A model generated the notes under the pieces. The model saw only the letters and a list, made by a program, of their open reading frames with translations, did not search any database and was not told the origin of the DNA. The position numbers and the translations under genes were made by a program. Shown here one piece after another: positions 1-9,815 of a DNA stretch of 64,000 nucleotides. The DNA is from Woronichinia naegeliana WA131 (GTDB taxonomy: Bacteria; Cyanobacteriota; Cyanobacteriia; Cyanobacteriales; Microcystaceae). The stretch covers positions 5,736,272 to 5,800,271 of the forward strand of contig CP073041.1 in the NCBI GenBank assembly GCA_025370055.1. Direction: 5' to 3'. Each line of letters starts with the position of its first letter. Position 1 is the stretch's first letter.

Positions 1-1
1 T

Positions 2-1561
2 ATTGACGACAATGATACAGCCGGCTCAGCCGAGATTACGGTTAGTGCGACAGATGCTAGTGCAGCCGAAACCGCTACAGGGGTTACGCCTAATCCAGGT
101 ACCTTTACCTTCGCTCGCACCGGCAATACGATTAGTGCTTTAACGGTAAATTATACTCTCAGTGGTACGGCGATCAATGACAGTGATTATACTAGCTTGG
201 CTGGAACGGTAACTTTTGCCGCTAATGCTAGTACTGCTACTGTCAATGTTAATCCCCTGGATGACACTATTTTTGAGACCAGTACCCCTGAAACGGTCAT
301 TTTAACCCTAGCGACAGGAACAGGTTACACCCTGGGCACTGCAAAAACGGGAACAGTAAGTATTACCGATAATGACAGTCAACCAATTATCAATCTCAGT
401 GCCAGTCAAACGGTAGTCGAAGGTTTTACCAGTCCCCAAACCGTTAGTTATACGGTGACGTTAGCTAATGCGAGTAGTCAGGCTATTACGGTGAACTATG
501 CCACTGCCAATGGAACAGCCCTGGCTGGCTCAGACTATACCAGCACATCGGGAACCTTGACCTTTAATGCGGGGGTGACGAGTCAAGTTATCAATATTCC
601 CATCCTCAATGATTCCCTGAATGAAACCAATGAAACCTTTACCTTAAGCCTGACCAGTCCGACTAACGCTACCCTTGGAACTAGCACTGTTACCACCACC
701 ATCACCGATACCTTGACGGCTTCTGTTACGACGACTTTACCGGCTAATGTTGAAAATTTAACTTTAACAGGTACTGCTGTTGCTGACGGGACAGGGAACG
801 CCGGGGCTAACGTGCTGACTGGCAATAGTGCCAATAATATTCTTGCGGGTCTAGATGGCAATGATACCTATGCTTTTGTTGCTAATAGTCTTTTAGGAAT
901 AGATACGATTAACGAAACGGCTACCGGGGGAACAGATACCCTAGACTTTACGGGAACCAATGGCCCCATTCGACTTAACCTGGGTGTCACGACCAATCAA
1001 ACGGTTGTAACCAGCAATCTAACCTTGAAATTATCGGCGATTGATGGGATTGAAAATGTTTACGGTGGTAATGGCAGCGATCGCCTGACGGGAAATAATC
1101 TTAGTAATGCACTCTATGGTAATGGTGGTGCAGATTCGTTGAGTGGTGGCGGTGGCGCAGATTCTTTGGTCGGAGGGGCCGGAGATGATCTCCTCGGTGG
1201 CGGTGCGGGCAATGACAGTTTTGTCTATAGCACAGGTAAAGCTTTCCTCAATACTGATCTAGGATTGGATACCTTGCTAGACTTTACGACCACTGCTGAT
1301 AAGTTGGTTCTGAGTAAAGCGACTTTTACAGCCCTTACTAGTGCGATCGGCAATGGTTTTAGCCAAGGCACAGAGTTTGCCATTGTAGATGATGATGCTT
1401 TAGCGGGGGGCAGTAGCGCGTTTATCGTCTATAGCAGCAATAGCGGTAGTCTTTTCTACAACCAAAATGGTAATGCCAGTGGGCTGGGAACGGGAGCCGA
1501 GTTTGCTGTCTTGTTCGGGATTCCGACCTTAAGCAGTGGAGATTTTTCTCTAGCGGCTTAG
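2..1561 (+). CDS. Calx-beta / RTX calcium-binding repeat protein, C-terminal part
   Basis: The reading frame is open from base 2, so the gene begins upstream of the window and about 519 residues of its C-terminus are seen. At least two Calx-beta-like repeats are visible (pattern G-x-DY...SGTLTF...G...I.IPI..D...E..ETFTL.L). They are followed by glycine/aspartate-rich hemolysin-type nonapeptides (GNGGADSL, GGAGDDLL, GGAGNDSF) at about 1065-1220. The last 110 residues resemble the C-terminal cap common in cyanobacterial RTX proteins, likely the type I secretion signal. Expected role: calcium-dependent secreted or surface protein, perhaps an adhesin. The exact function cannot be told without the N-terminus. 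Confidence 0.85.
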   Translation: MDDNDTAGSAEITVSATDASAAETATGVTPNPGTFTFARTGNTISALTVNYTLSGTAINDSDYTSLAGTVTFAANASTATVNVNPLDDTIFETSTPETVILTLATGTGYTLGTAKTGTVSITDNDSQPIINLSASQTVVEGFTSPQTVSYTVTLANASSQAITVNYATANGTALAGSDYTSTSGTLTFNAGVTSQVINIPILNDSLNETNETFTLSLTSPTNATLGTSTVTTTITDTLTASVTTTLPANVENLTLTGTAVADGTGNAGANVLTGNSANNILAGLDGNDTYAFVANSLLGIDTINETATGGTDTLDFTGTNGPIRLNLGVTTNQTVVTSNLTLKLSAIDGIENVYGGNGSDRLTGNNLSNALYGNGGADSLSGGGGADSLVGGAGDDLLGGGAGNDSFVYSTGKAFLNTDLGLDTLLDFTTTADKLVLSKATFTALTSAIGNGFSQGTEFAIVDDDALAGGSSAFIVYSSNSGSLFYNQNGNASGLGTGAEFAVLFGIPTLSSGDFSLAA

Positions 1562-1604
1562 TCCGGTTACTCAACTTGGACTGGAAAACCGTACCTTGAT
1601 TGTC

Positions 1605-1631
1605 TTAGCACTCACACACCAAGAGTGCTAA
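1605..1631 (+). promoter_or_regulatory. CIRCE operator (HrcA binding site)
   Basis: Perfect inverted repeat TTAGCACTC - 9 bases - GAGTGCTAA, the exact CIRCE consensus, 52 bases upstream of the groEL start. In known systems the HrcA repressor binds it and releases on heat stress, so groEL here is expected to be heat-inducible. Confidence 0.96.
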
Positions 1632-1683
1632 AGTGCAATTGGAGTGATTACAAACTCGCAAAACCCATCCCATTTTAAGGACT

Positions 1684-3366
1684 ATGGCAAAGATTATCTC
1701 GTTTAAAGATGAGTCCAGACGGGCATTAGAAGAAGGTATTAATACGCTTGCCAATGCAGTGCGGATTACCCTTGGCCCTAAAGGGCGTAACGTACTACTC
1801 GAAAAGCAATATGGCGCGCCTCAGATCGTCAATGATGGTATCACCGTTGCTAAAGAAATTGAATTGTCTGATCCCCAGCAAAATACGGGGGCACGTTTAA
1901 TCCATGAAGTTGCCTCTAAAACCAAGGAAATTGCCGGTGATGGTACTACCACTGCTACAATCTTGGCCCAGGCTTTAGTCAAAGAAGGTTTACGGAATGT
2001 AACCGCAGGAGCGAATCCAGTTGCTCTACGTCGGGGTTTAGAAAAGATGACAACCTTCCTGGTGGAGGAAATCAAGGCTCTGGCTAAACCGATTGAAGGA
2101 GATGCGATCGCTCAGGTGGCCACCGTTTCCTCTGGAAATGATGCGGAAGTGGGTCGCATGATTGCCGATGCAATGGATAAAGTGACCAAGGATGGAGTCA
2201 TTACCGTTGAAGAATCCAAATCCCTCAGCACCGAGCTAGAAGTGGTTGAAGGGATGCAAATTGATCGCGGTTATATTTCTCCTTACTTCATCACCAATAG
2301 TGAACGGCAAATCGTTGAATTTGAGAATCCGCTCATTTTAATTACTGATAAAAAAATTAGTGCGATCGCCGAATTAATTCCCGTATTGGAAAGTGTGGCA
2401 CGCTCCGGTCGTCCTCTATTAATTATTGCCGAAGACATTGACGGCGAAGCCTTAGCAACCCTGGTCGTGAACAAAGCCAGAGGGGTTCTCAACATTGCTG
2501 CCATTAAAGCTCCCGCCTTCGGCGATCGTCGTAAAGCCGTGTTACAGGACATCGCCATTATTACCGGCGGCAGTTTAATCTCAGAAGAAGTGGGTCTAAC
2601 CTTAGATAGCGTCACTTTGGATCAACTGGGCCAAGCCGTGAAAGTGACCATCGAAAAAGATAACACCATCATTGTTGCGGGTGCCGATAAACGAGCTTCT
2701 GCGGCGGTACAAAAACGTCTAGCGCAACTGAAAAAAGAATTAGCCCTTACCGATTCTGATTACGACTCCGAAAAAATCCAAGAGCGCATTGCTAAATTGG
2801 CAGGGGGTGTCGCGGTGATTAAAGTCGGTGCGGCCACTGAAACTGAACTCAAGGATCGCAAATTACGGATCGAAGACGCACTCAATGCGACCAAAGCGGC
2901 TGTTGAGGAAGGGATTGTGCCTGGTGGTGGTACAACCCTCATTTATCTGGCTTCCAAGATTCCCGCCTTTAAAGCAACTTTAAGCAACGATGAAGAAAAA
3001 GTGGCGGCGGATATTATTGCCAAAGCGTTAGAAGCTCCTCTCTTCCAACTGGCCCATAATTCTGGGGTAGAAGGTTCTGTGGTGGTCGAAAAAGTCAAAG
3101 AAAGTGATGCCAATATTGGCTACAACGCGGTCACTGGCATTTTTGAAGACATGATCAATGCGGGAATTATCGATCCCGCCAAGGTTGTCCGTTCAGCACT
3201 ACAAAATGCAACCTCGATCGCTGGCATGGTACTAACTACCGAAGCTCTGGTAGTCGAAAAACCGGCTCCTGCTCCTGCGATGCCTGATATGGGCGGCATG
3301 GGCGGCATGGGCGGTATGGGTGGCATGGGCGGCATGGGTGGCATGGGTGGCATGGGCATGATGTAG
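1684..3366 (+). CDS. groEL: 60 kDa chaperonin GroEL (groEL2-type, no groES)
   Basis: 560 residues, full length for GroEL. The ATP-binding GDGTTTA motif lies near residue 86 and the C-terminal tail is a long run of GGM repeats (residues about 533-560). AAGG at 1677-1680 precedes the ATG. It assists ATP-driven folding of cytosolic proteins in a double heptameric ring. There is no groES upstream (the neighbour is the RTX gene), which matches the second, monocistronic groEL locus of cyanobacteria rather than groESL1. A CIRCE operator in the leader implies HrcA control. Family assignment is certain; the groEL2 paralog call is from context. Confidence 0.95.
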   Translation: MAKIISFKDESRRALEEGINTLANAVRITLGPKGRNVLLEKQYGAPQIVNDGITVAKEIELSDPQQNTGARLIHEVASKTKEIAGDGTTTATILAQALVKEGLRNVTAGANPVALRRGLEKMTTFLVEEIKALAKPIEGDAIAQVATVSSGNDAEVGRMIADAMDKVTKDGVITVEESKSLSTELEVVEGMQIDRGYISPYFITNSERQIVEFENPLILITDKKISAIAELIPVLESVARSGRPLLIIAEDIDGEALATLVVNKARGVLNIAAIKAPAFGDRRKAVLQDIAIITGGSLISEEVGLTLDSVTLDQLGQAVKVTIEKDNTIIVAGADKRASAAVQKRLAQLKKELALTDSDYDSEKIQERIAKLAGGVAVIKVGAATETELKDRKLRIEDALNATKAAVEEGIVPGGGTTLIYLASKIPAFKATLSNDEEKVAADIIAKALEAPLFQLAHNSGVEGSVVVEKVKESDANIGYNAVTGIFEDMINAGIIDPAKVVRSALQNATSIAGMVLTTEALVVEKPAPAPAMPDMGGMGGMGGMGGMGGMGGMGGMGMM

Positions 3367-3456
3367 TTTGATAGATCGTTAAACAGCGATCGCTCGGACT
3401 ATCCCCAACCCAGGTTATCCAGTCCATCGGACTCAAACCCTAATATCCTCTAACCG

Positions 3457-3592
3457 ACATTCCGCAGGTTGCCGCCACCTATAGAGTAATTAATTTAAAC
3501 TACTCTATTCATAGTGCATCAGAACAAATTAACGTCATACAGAAAGAGCATTTATTTGTATTTATGCGCTATCTGTAGCGTTTGCGGAATGT
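3457..3592. repeat. MITE-like relic with CCCACATTCCGC-type ends
   Basis: ACATTCCGCA at 3457-3466 is repeated inverted as TGCGGAATGT at 3583-3592, the latter followed by GGGC. The same terminal sequence caps the IS1634-like element at 62641 and two other short repeats (10505-10754, 52903-53168). No coding capacity is seen. It occupies much of the 425-base gap between groEL and the next gene. Confidence 0.5.
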
Positions 3593-3792
3593 GGGCTCTA
3601 AATCACCAAGACAAGGGATGCTTTTTATCCTTTGTCTTTAATTTTGTTGTACGGTCACAAAGGCGATCGCCCAGCAGGGCAAACGCATCTAACTGGATCG
3701 CCCAGTGGTTGATAACTTGCAAAAAGTGGAGGATAGAGTATAGTTTTGTGGAAGATTCTGTCCCGTTATTATTGAAATCAGGAATGAAGCGC

Positions 3793-5136
3793 ATGAGTAA
3801 GTTTGTCCATTCACGACGAATAAAATCCCCGATCGCCTTAAGCTTAATGATCACCAGTCTCAGTCTCAGTTTTTTAACAGCCTGTGGTGAGCAAACCAAT
3901 CAAACCACCAATCCTTCTCCGACTACCGCCACAAGTCCAACGGAACAAGCCAGTCAAACTAATGGGGAAGAGGGTTTAAAACTAGGGGCTTTACTACCAG
4001 CCACCGGGGATTTATCTTCCATTGGCCAGAATATGCCGGTCGCTGCAAAATTAGCTGTCGATACGATCAATGATTGTGGGGGCGTGAATGGCAAACCAGT
4101 CACTTTAGTGATTGAAGACGATCAAACCGATCCCACCGCCGGAGCCGCCGCCATGACCAAACTAGCTGAAGCTGATAAGGTCGCAGGGGTCATTGGTTCC
4201 TTTGCGAGTAGCGTTTCTAGCGCAGCAGTTCCCATTGCTGTTAAAAATAAGGTGATGTTAATCTCCCCTGGAAGTACCAGTCCCGTCTTTACCGACCAGG
4301 CGAAAAAAGGTGATTTTCAGGGTTATTGGGCTAGAACAGCCCCCCCAGATACCTACCAAGCCCAAGCTTTAGCTTCCTTAGCCGCCAAAAAGGGGCTGAA
4401 AAGAGTGGCAACCGTTGTGATTAACAATGACTATGGAGTCGGTTTTGAAAAGGTCTTTGTGGAATCCGTTGCTAAAAGTGGTGGAACCATTGTCGATAAA
4501 GATAAACCCGTTCGCTATGATCCCAAAGCCGCGACCCTAGACACTGAGGCCGGTCAAGCTTTTGCCAATAAACCCAATGCTGTGGCGGCTGTCCTCTATG
4601 CCGATACGGGTAGCGTTTTATTGCAAACGGCCTATAAACAGGGATTAACCAAGGGCGTTATTCTGCTCTTAACAGACGGGGTTTATTCCGATGATTTTGT
4701 GAAGAAAGTTGGTAAGGGAGCCGATGGCAAGTCGATCATTGCTGGTGCATTGGGAACAGTCCCAGGGGCCAATGGTAAATCCCTAGATAATTTTACGAAA
4801 ATCTGGAAAGAAAAAACAGGGAAAGATGTGACCGCTTTTGTTCCCCATACCTATGATGCAGCAGTTTTAATGATGTTGGCTGCCGAAGCCGCTAAGTCCA
4901 ATACGGGAGAAGGGATTAAAAGTAAGATTCGGGAAGTATCGGCGGGGAAAGGTGAACCTGTTACCGATGCTTGCAAGGCCCTAGCTTTGGCGAAGGCTGG
5001 TAAACCTGTTAATTACCAAGGAGCTAGTGGCAATGTGGATATTGATGCCAATGGTGATGTGGTCGGTAGCTATGACGTGTGGACAGTGGAACCCGACGGC
5101 AAACTGAAGGTCATTGATAAAGTCATGCCCCAATAG
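3793..5136 (+). CDS. ABC transporter substrate-binding lipoprotein (branched-chain amino acid type)
   Basis: Periplasmic binding protein of the LivJ/Peripla_BP_6 family, 447 residues. The ATG at 3793 is chosen because AGGA at 3780-3783 lies 9 bases upstream and the N-terminus is then a lipoprotein signal peptide ending in the lipobox LTAC; an in-frame ATG at 3784 is possible. The mature part starts after a Thr/Ser/Pro-rich linker with the typical 'KLGALLPATGDLSSIG' opening. It should bind an amino acid or similar solute in the periplasm and pass it to an ABC permease. No permease or ATPase gene is adjacent, so the substrate is unknown. Confidence 0.88.
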   Translation: MSKFVHSRRIKSPIALSLMITSLSLSFLTACGEQTNQTTNPSPTTATSPTEQASQTNGEEGLKLGALLPATGDLSSIGQNMPVAAKLAVDTINDCGGVNGKPVTLVIEDDQTDPTAGAAAMTKLAEADKVAGVIGSFASSVSSAAVPIAVKNKVMLISPGSTSPVFTDQAKKGDFQGYWARTAPPDTYQAQALASLAAKKGLKRVATVVINNDYGVGFEKVFVESVAKSGGTIVDKDKPVRYDPKAATLDTEAGQAFANKPNAVAAVLYADTGSVLLQTAYKQGLTKGVILLLTDGVYSDDFVKKVGKGADGKSIIAGALGTVPGANGKSLDNFTKIWKEKTGKDVTAFVPHTYDAAVLMMLAAEAAKSNTGEGIKSKIREVSAGKGEPVTDACKALALAKAGKPVNYQGASGNVDIDANGDVVGSYDVWTVEPDGKLKVIDKVMPQ

Positions 5137-5251
5137 CTCAATAGTAATTTACCCAATTGTAGATGGGTCGTCAGAGCGATCAGGTTGGCCCATTCTACTT
5201 TTGTCATAGTATCGTCGGTTAACGAATAGTTAGTTAAGGGTGAATGACCAT

Positions 5252-5701
5252 TCAAAATCCCCGCGCTAAAAGGGTGGCAAACAAAGGAATTAGAACCAAT
5301 CCTATTAATTCACCTCTAATCATCCAGCTGAGTATCTGTACTTGGGATAATTCTAAGCTGGGTGGTTGGCGATCGCGTAAGGTCTTAATCCAACTAATAA
5401 ACAAGAAGGTCGGATAAAGAGACAATAGGCCCACAATCACAAAAATACCAACTTTGGTATAAAAGATAGGACTACTCAGGTAATAATCTTGACCTTTGCC
5501 AAAATAAAGGACGCGCAAAATCCCCGTAATCAAAACGGTGGTAGCGGATAGGCCATAAATTGTATCAGCAATCACTAATCGCCAAGCATCTTCTAAGCTG
5601 ATGTCTTTCTTTAAGGTTTGGCTTTCAACGGCTAAGGCTCCAAATGCCAACATAAAACTGAGATAGTGTACGTAAGCTGTAGCGGCACTTTCCCACATCA
5701 T
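5252..5701 (-). CDS. DUF2214-family membrane protein
   Basis: 149 residues with four hydrophobic segments (about 8-25, 45-65, 82-105, 125-147). The pattern AYVHYLSFMLAFGAL near the N-terminus and the HY/RVLYFGKG region match the DUF2214 family of small bacterial inner-membrane proteins. Function is unknown. It is transcribed convergently with the upstream binding-protein gene and stands alone. Met codons at 5701 and 5698 are both possible starts. Confidence 0.7.
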   Translation of the reverse strand: MMWESAATAYVHYLSFMLAFGALAVESQTLKKDISLEDAWRLVIADTIYGLSATTVLITGILRVLYFGKGQDYYLSSPIFYTKVGIFVIVGLLSLYPTFLFISWIKTLRDRQPPSLELSQVQILSWMIRGELIGLVLIPLFATLLARGF

Positions 5702-6663
5702 TGTTATTTAGGGTATTCAGGGTAATTTATAGCCAATCGATTGTATCAGCTTCAGAGAGAAATGACTAGGCAGCAACTAATTCCTTCAGTATTTTTGCTT
5801 GTCACGACACTTACAGCTATGATAGCCATTCCCTTCAGAAGTCGCTTTAAGGTTATAGGAGTGACGCATCATATACCATCTTGTCTTGTATAGCCATAAA
5901 GGCATCAAGTGAAATGATTGTTTGGCAGACGTTCTAGCTGATCATCTTTGCTCCGACTTTCTTAAAATAATTAATGGTACGTTTTGAGGTGATCGGACGT
6001 TTTTTCTAATACTAAGTCGGTTTAACGGGTGAAAAATAACAAAAATATAAACATTTTGCCTTTTTGATATAAGTCCTGCTAATCTCTAGGGCTAAAAATT
6101 TGGCTTTTGAGGCAGTAGATCGGGATATTGTTTTTTCTTATCAAAATAAGATTAATTGATTACAATTTCAGAGCTTTAGTCTTCTCCAAAAAGAGCGATC
6201 GCTACACGACCTTTCCGTATTTATACTTAGGAGACTATTTTTAGCCAGTTCCTAAAGTGTCACGCTAAGGACTGAGTCTAAACAAGGTTTGCTCAAACAC
6301 ACTCACAAGCAAGAAGAATGTATTAAAGGAAATTTAGTGGAATTTTCAAAAAACAGATCATCATATAGATTTTCGCTAACAAAAGTCAATAATGTTTTGA
6401 AATTCTGATTGAATTGGCTTGTTTTGATTAGGAATATCGTGATCCCCAGCCAAAACCCCATGCTAATCTGTAGCAATCTGATACAAAAACATTCTTTTGT
6501 ACTTTTCTGTACTTAAGGACTTGTGAATCTTACGTGTGGGACATTCAACCATTAGATCAGCTTTGGATTCAGCAATTAGTTAATCTGATCAGCTCAAGAA
6601 CCATTGCTCCGATCATTCAGGTGGTTGTCTGGACAAGCCCACGGAAACCTAACACAATCGCTT
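5702..6663. other. Long gene-free stretch
   Basis: About 960 AT-rich bases between the divergent DUF2214 gene and rlpA-like gene. No frame longer than about 40 codons looks coding, and no tRNA, CRISPR or clear inverted repeat was found. One HIP1-like GCGATCGC lies near 6195. It presumably holds the promoters of both flanking genes. Confidence 0.5.
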
Positions 6664-7701
6664 ATGAATAGAACAATCTTGAGTGGATTAGCCGCCGCAG
6701 CCCTGACTACAGCCGTTGGAACAACCTTGTTCCTATTTAATGGACTTCAAGGAACCTTGGCCTCTAGCCCGGAAACAAAAACCACTCCCGAAGAAACGAC
6801 AATTAGGCCAGAGAATAATATTCAGTCCACTGCTCCTACGTTCATTGAAAATACTGTCACACCAAGGATTCTCACGCCTCAAAATCAACAAAGTTCGACT
6901 GCTCCCATTGCTGATATTGTGTCCCATGCCTGGCAAGACGGTCGATTAGCCGTGATCTTGCGAGTTAGAAATATTCCGGTTATGGCATTCCTAGGGACAT
7001 CTGAAGAACTGAAAGCCTCCGCCAATAGTCAGCCAATTACGACCCCAGAGAGTGTGATCGGACGTTCTAGAGTGATCCTTGATCGCCTTAATCAGTTAGC
7101 TCAAGATCCTAATTTTGATGCAGCAAGCATTATCGTTGACTACGATAAAAAACAACGCCTTTACTCAATCCAAGTCAGTAACGAAGATTTGATTCGCCTC
7201 GATCCTCAAAATACCGTTTTGCCGGATGCCAAGCCTGGAATATCTTTCTCAACCCGCCTAGCCGGTAAAAACGCGCTACAAATAGCTAATCGGTTACGCC
7301 GATTGATGGGCGATGCACCGCCTCTAACAAATTTTGCAACAGCCCCTTTGAGAAATAGTCTCGAAACGTTGAACAACCTGCCTGACAATACCCCTCCCCT
7401 CAGAACTCGAATTAAAAGTGGCATTGCTTCCTGGTATGGCCCTGGCTTTCACGGTCGTCGTACTGCCAATGGAGAACGATATAACCAAAATAGTCTTACC
7501 GCAGCCCATAAAAGTTTGCCCTTTGGGACTCAGGTATTGGTCACTAACCTGGTGACCGGACGTTCTGTCATGGTTCGGATTAATGACCGCGGCCCCTTTG
7601 TTCGGGGACGGGTGATCGATCTGTCGGCTAGTGCTGCCAGGGCGATCGGGGTTTACAGTCGTGGGACCGCTCCCGTTGCGCTGGAGGTTGTTAGTCGTTA
7701 A
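6664..7701 (+). CDS. RlpA-like double-psi beta-barrel septal wall protein
   Basis: 345 residues from the ATG at 6664, which gives a clean signal peptide ([19 protein letters not shown]...); a TTG at 6604 would add 20 unlikely residues. The C-terminal 90 residues are a DPBB domain with the RlpA hallmarks [17 protein letters not shown] and RINDRGPF. The middle part is a low-similarity linker with a cyanobacterial domain of unknown role. RlpA family members act on denuded peptidoglycan glycan strands at the division septum; enzymatic activity here is inferred only. No lipobox cysteine is seen, so it is likely secreted or membrane anchored. Confidence 0.82.
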   Translation: MNRTILSGLAAAALTTAVGTTLFLFNGLQGTLASSPETKTTPEETTIRPENNIQSTAPTFIENTVTPRILTPQNQQSSTAPIADIVSHAWQDGRLAVILRVRNIPVMAFLGTSEELKASANSQPITTPESVIGRSRVILDRLNQLAQDPNFDAASIIVDYDKKQRLYSIQVSNEDLIRLDPQNTVLPDAKPGISFSTRLAGKNALQIANRLRRLMGDAPPLTNFATAPLRNSLETLNNLPDNTPPLRTRIKSGIASWYGPGFHGRRTANGERYNQNSLTAAHKSLPFGTQVLVTNLVTGRSVMVRINDRGPFVRGRVIDLSASAARAIGVYSRGTAPVALEVVSR

Positions 7702-7996
7702 GATTTTGAATCCTAGTCATTTTGTGAGAATTTGAGTCCTAATGAGCCTTATCTGCTCTTGAGTACCTAGTTTTCGGATTGTCGGTCATCCCCCTTTTTT
7801 TCAAGGGAATTTTTTCGTTTTTTTCGGAATAGAAGAACCTAAAGATTAACCATTCTCAATCTTCAATCATCAGTCGATTCAAGGGTTTCAGGGAACAAAC
7901 TAGCAAAAAGCTTTATAATGACAATCAGATTTGTCCCGTTTTTTAAATCCGTCTTGGGGTTCAGTTTGTTTTCTTCAGTGGAGTAACTGTAAATCT

Positions 7997-8359
7997 GTGT
8001 TTGTTCTTAATGGTTACGAATATCTGCTCGGCTTTCTCTTTGTCTGTAGTTTAGTGCCCATTCTGGCCCTAACAGCCTCCAAACTGTTGAGACCTCGTGG
8101 TGGCGGCCCCGAACGACGAACGACTTACGAATCCGGGATGGAACCCATTGGCGGAGCTTGGATTCAGTTCAATATCCGTTACTATATGTTTGCCCTGGTC
8201 TTCGTGGTATTTGATGTGGAAACGGTGTTTCTCTATCCCTGGGCAGTTGCCTTTAACCAGTTAGGATTACTGGCTTTTATCGAAGCACTCATCTTTATCG
8301 CAATTCTGGTCGTTGCCCTAGTCTATGCTTGGCGCAAAGGAGCTTTAGAGTGGTCATAA
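7997..8359 (+). CDS. ndhC: NAD(P)H-quinone oxidoreductase subunit 3 (NdhC)
   Basis: 120 residues from the GTG at 7997, exactly the family length and starting (V/M)[12 protein letters not shown] as in cyanobacterial NdhC; the frame is open further upstream but that part is not conserved. Three membrane helices and the conserved block [14 protein letters not shown] plus [14 protein letters not shown] are present. It is a membrane subunit of the thylakoid NDH-1 complex near the quinone site, serving respiration, cyclic electron flow and CO2 uptake. It normally leads a compact ndhC-K-J cluster; here a 700-base insert follows it. Confidence 0.96.
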   Translation: MFVLNGYEYLLGFLFVCSLVPILALTASKLLRPRGGGPERRTTYESGMEPIGGAWIQFNIRYYMFALVFVVFDVETVFLYPWAVAFNQLGLLAFIEALIFIAILVVALVYAWRKGALEWS

Positions 8360-8474
8360 TCAAAAAAATTTCTGCTAACCTTTATCTTGAATCTTGATTA
8401 TCCTGTCAGCACCCCGCACTAAAGTAGCGGCGGCTCTCATGCCCCAAAGCCTTAGTTAGCTGACTAGTCTAAGT

Positions 8475-8686
8475 AGGGCTTGCTGAATAAGTCTGCAAAT
8501 CGAACCTAGATGCCACAGGGCGCGAAAAATGGTGACTTCAGAAATCAGTTTCCGATTTTAACCCACAATTTTCTAGCAAAGTGCATGGATTTTGAGCCTT
8601 CAAATGCCATAAGCTTGCACCTAATCGTGTTCAAAATGGCTGAAAAGCTTATCTGATAAAGGTTCTGCCTTTATTCGGCAAACCCT
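8475..8686. mobile_element. 212-bp MITE between ndhC and ndhK
   Basis: AGGGCTTGCTGAATAA at the left end is matched, inverted and with two mismatches, by TTATTCGGCAAACCCT at the right end. The element is flanked by direct AAGT copies at 8471-8474 and 8687-8690. The same end sequence and 4-bp duplication are seen for the IS5-like elements later in the window, so this is probably a non-autonomous derivative of that or a sister element. No frame codes for protein. Confidence 0.75.
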
Positions 8687-8779
8687 AAGTACCTTGCGTA
8701 CTACGTCATTTAAGTCACGATACCTACGAAGGCTTTCCAGTTTGTAGCTCTATCGTCTAACTTTAAACATTTTTACGAG

Positions 8780-9013
8780 GGGTAAGAACGTGAGTTGGAC
8801 CTAACAAGCTTAAATAACCTTGACGAGGAAAACATTACCCAAGAAATTGGAGGCTCTTCGGAGCAAAACCATTATGCGTACAGAGTTGCCACACCTGAGA
8901 TAGTAATTGTCCTATCGAAAGTGCATTACAAAAGCACCCCATGTCAAGTAACTCCAAGGCGGTAATGGGTTCTAACTACCTCACGGCGACTCAAAGTTGC
9001 TTGAGTCGTTTTT
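8780..9013 (+). ncRNA. Candidate structured RNA or leader ending in a terminator, upstream of ndhK
   Basis: Non-coding stretch rich in possible helices. GCTC-TTCG-GAGC is a tetraloop hairpin at 8853-8864. GAGTT 8883-8887 can pair with AACTC 8950-8954, enclosing GATAG/CTATC (8899-8903/8912-8916) and GTGC/GCAC (8921-8924/8934-8937). CATTACC near 8833 can pair with GGTAATG near 8961. It ends in a perfect intrinsic terminator. It could be an independent small RNA, an attenuator or riboswitch for ndhKJ, or the remnant of an RNA-bearing mobile element. I recognise no known family (the conserved motifs I know for RNase P, tmRNA, SRP RNA and group II domain V are absent). The 5' end is a guess. Confidence 0.45.
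8987..9013 (+). terminator. Intrinsic terminator before ndhK
   Basis: Perfect 8-bp stem CGACTCAA / TTGAGTCG with a 6-base loop, followed by five T. It lies 49 bases before the ndhK ATG, so read-through from ndhC to ndhK should be limited unless regulated. Confidence 0.8.
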
Positions 9014-9062
9014 CCTCCACGCTCTAAAGAGACACTGTTTCCAAACATACCAGGTATTTTTT

Positions 9063-9815
9063 ATGAGTCCTAGTCCTTCTAACCTTACGATGCCAGAGTC
9101 AGCCGCCACCGCTAAAATCCTGAATCCCATTAGCCGTACCCAGGTGACTCAGGACTTATCAGAAAATGTTATTTTAACAACGGTCGATGACCTCTACAAT
9201 TGGGCCAAGCTTTCAAGTTTATGGCCGCTTCTCTACGGAACTGCCTGCTGTTTTATTGAATTTGCAGCCCTCATTGGTTCTCGTTTTGATTTTGACCGTT
9301 TTGGTCTGGTTCCCCGCTCTAGTCCCCGTCAGGCCGATTTAATTATTACGGCCGGAACAATCACCATGAAGATGGCCCCAGCCCTCGTCAGGCTTTATGA
9401 AGAAATGCCTGAGCCTAAATATGTGATTGCGATGGGGGCTTGCACTATAACGGGGGGAATGTTTAGTAGCGATTCCACTACGGCTGTTCGAGGTGTTGAC
9501 AAATTAATTCCTGTGGATGTTTATATTCCAGGTTGTCCTCCTCGCCCTGAAGCTATTTTTGATGCTATTATTAAACTTCGGAAAAAAGTGGCCAACGAGT
9601 CTATTCAAGAAAGGGCTTCTGTCTATGAGCAAACCCATCGCTATTACAGTACCACCCACAATATGCGATCTGTTGAACCGATTTTGAACGGGCAATATCT
9701 ACAAATGCCGACTCGTCAAGCTCCCCCTGTGGCATTAACAGAAGCGATGGGCATTCCCGTCTCGCCTGCTTTGGCAACCTCTCAACAACAAAAGGAGCAA
9801 GTAAATCGTGGCTGA
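9063..9815 (+). CDS. ndhK: NAD(P)H-quinone oxidoreductase subunit K (NdhK)
   Basis: 250 residues from the ATG at 9063 (MSPSPSNL); a second ATG at 9090 is also plausible. It carries the PSST/NuoB iron-sulfur signature: paired cysteines in GTACCFIE, then MGACTITGG and PGCPPRPE, which ligate cluster N2, the last cluster before plastoquinone. It is a peripheral-arm subunit of NDH-1. The 3' end overlaps the ndhJ start by 8 bases, indicating translational coupling. The structured region and terminator just upstream suggest separate control from ndhC. Confidence 0.96.
   Translation: MSPSPSNLTMPESAATAKILNPISRTQVTQDLSENVILTTVDDLYNWAKLSSLWPLLYGTACCFIEFAALIGSRFDFDRFGLVPRSSPRQADLIITAGTITMKMAPALVRLYEEMPEPKYVIAMGACTITGGMFSSDSTTAVRGVDKLIPVDVYIPGCPPRPEAIFDAIIKLRKKVANESIQERASVYEQTHRYYSTTHNMRSVEPILNGQYLQMPTRQAPPVALTEAMGIPVSPALATSQQQKEQVNRG

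Noticed and set aside
3120-3359. Proline/methionine-rich frame opposite groEL
   Set aside because: Antisense reading of the GGM repeat tail; no start context or independent support.
3514-3783. N-terminal 90-residue extension of the substrate-binding protein
   Set aside because: It runs through the MITE-like repeat, lacks a signal peptide and would bury the lipoprotein signal that starts at 3793.
8780-9013. Group II intron or tmRNA/RNase P RNA
   Set aside because: No domain V-like hairpin, no conserved RNase P or tmRNA motif, and no exon being spliced; kept only as an unclassified structured stretch.
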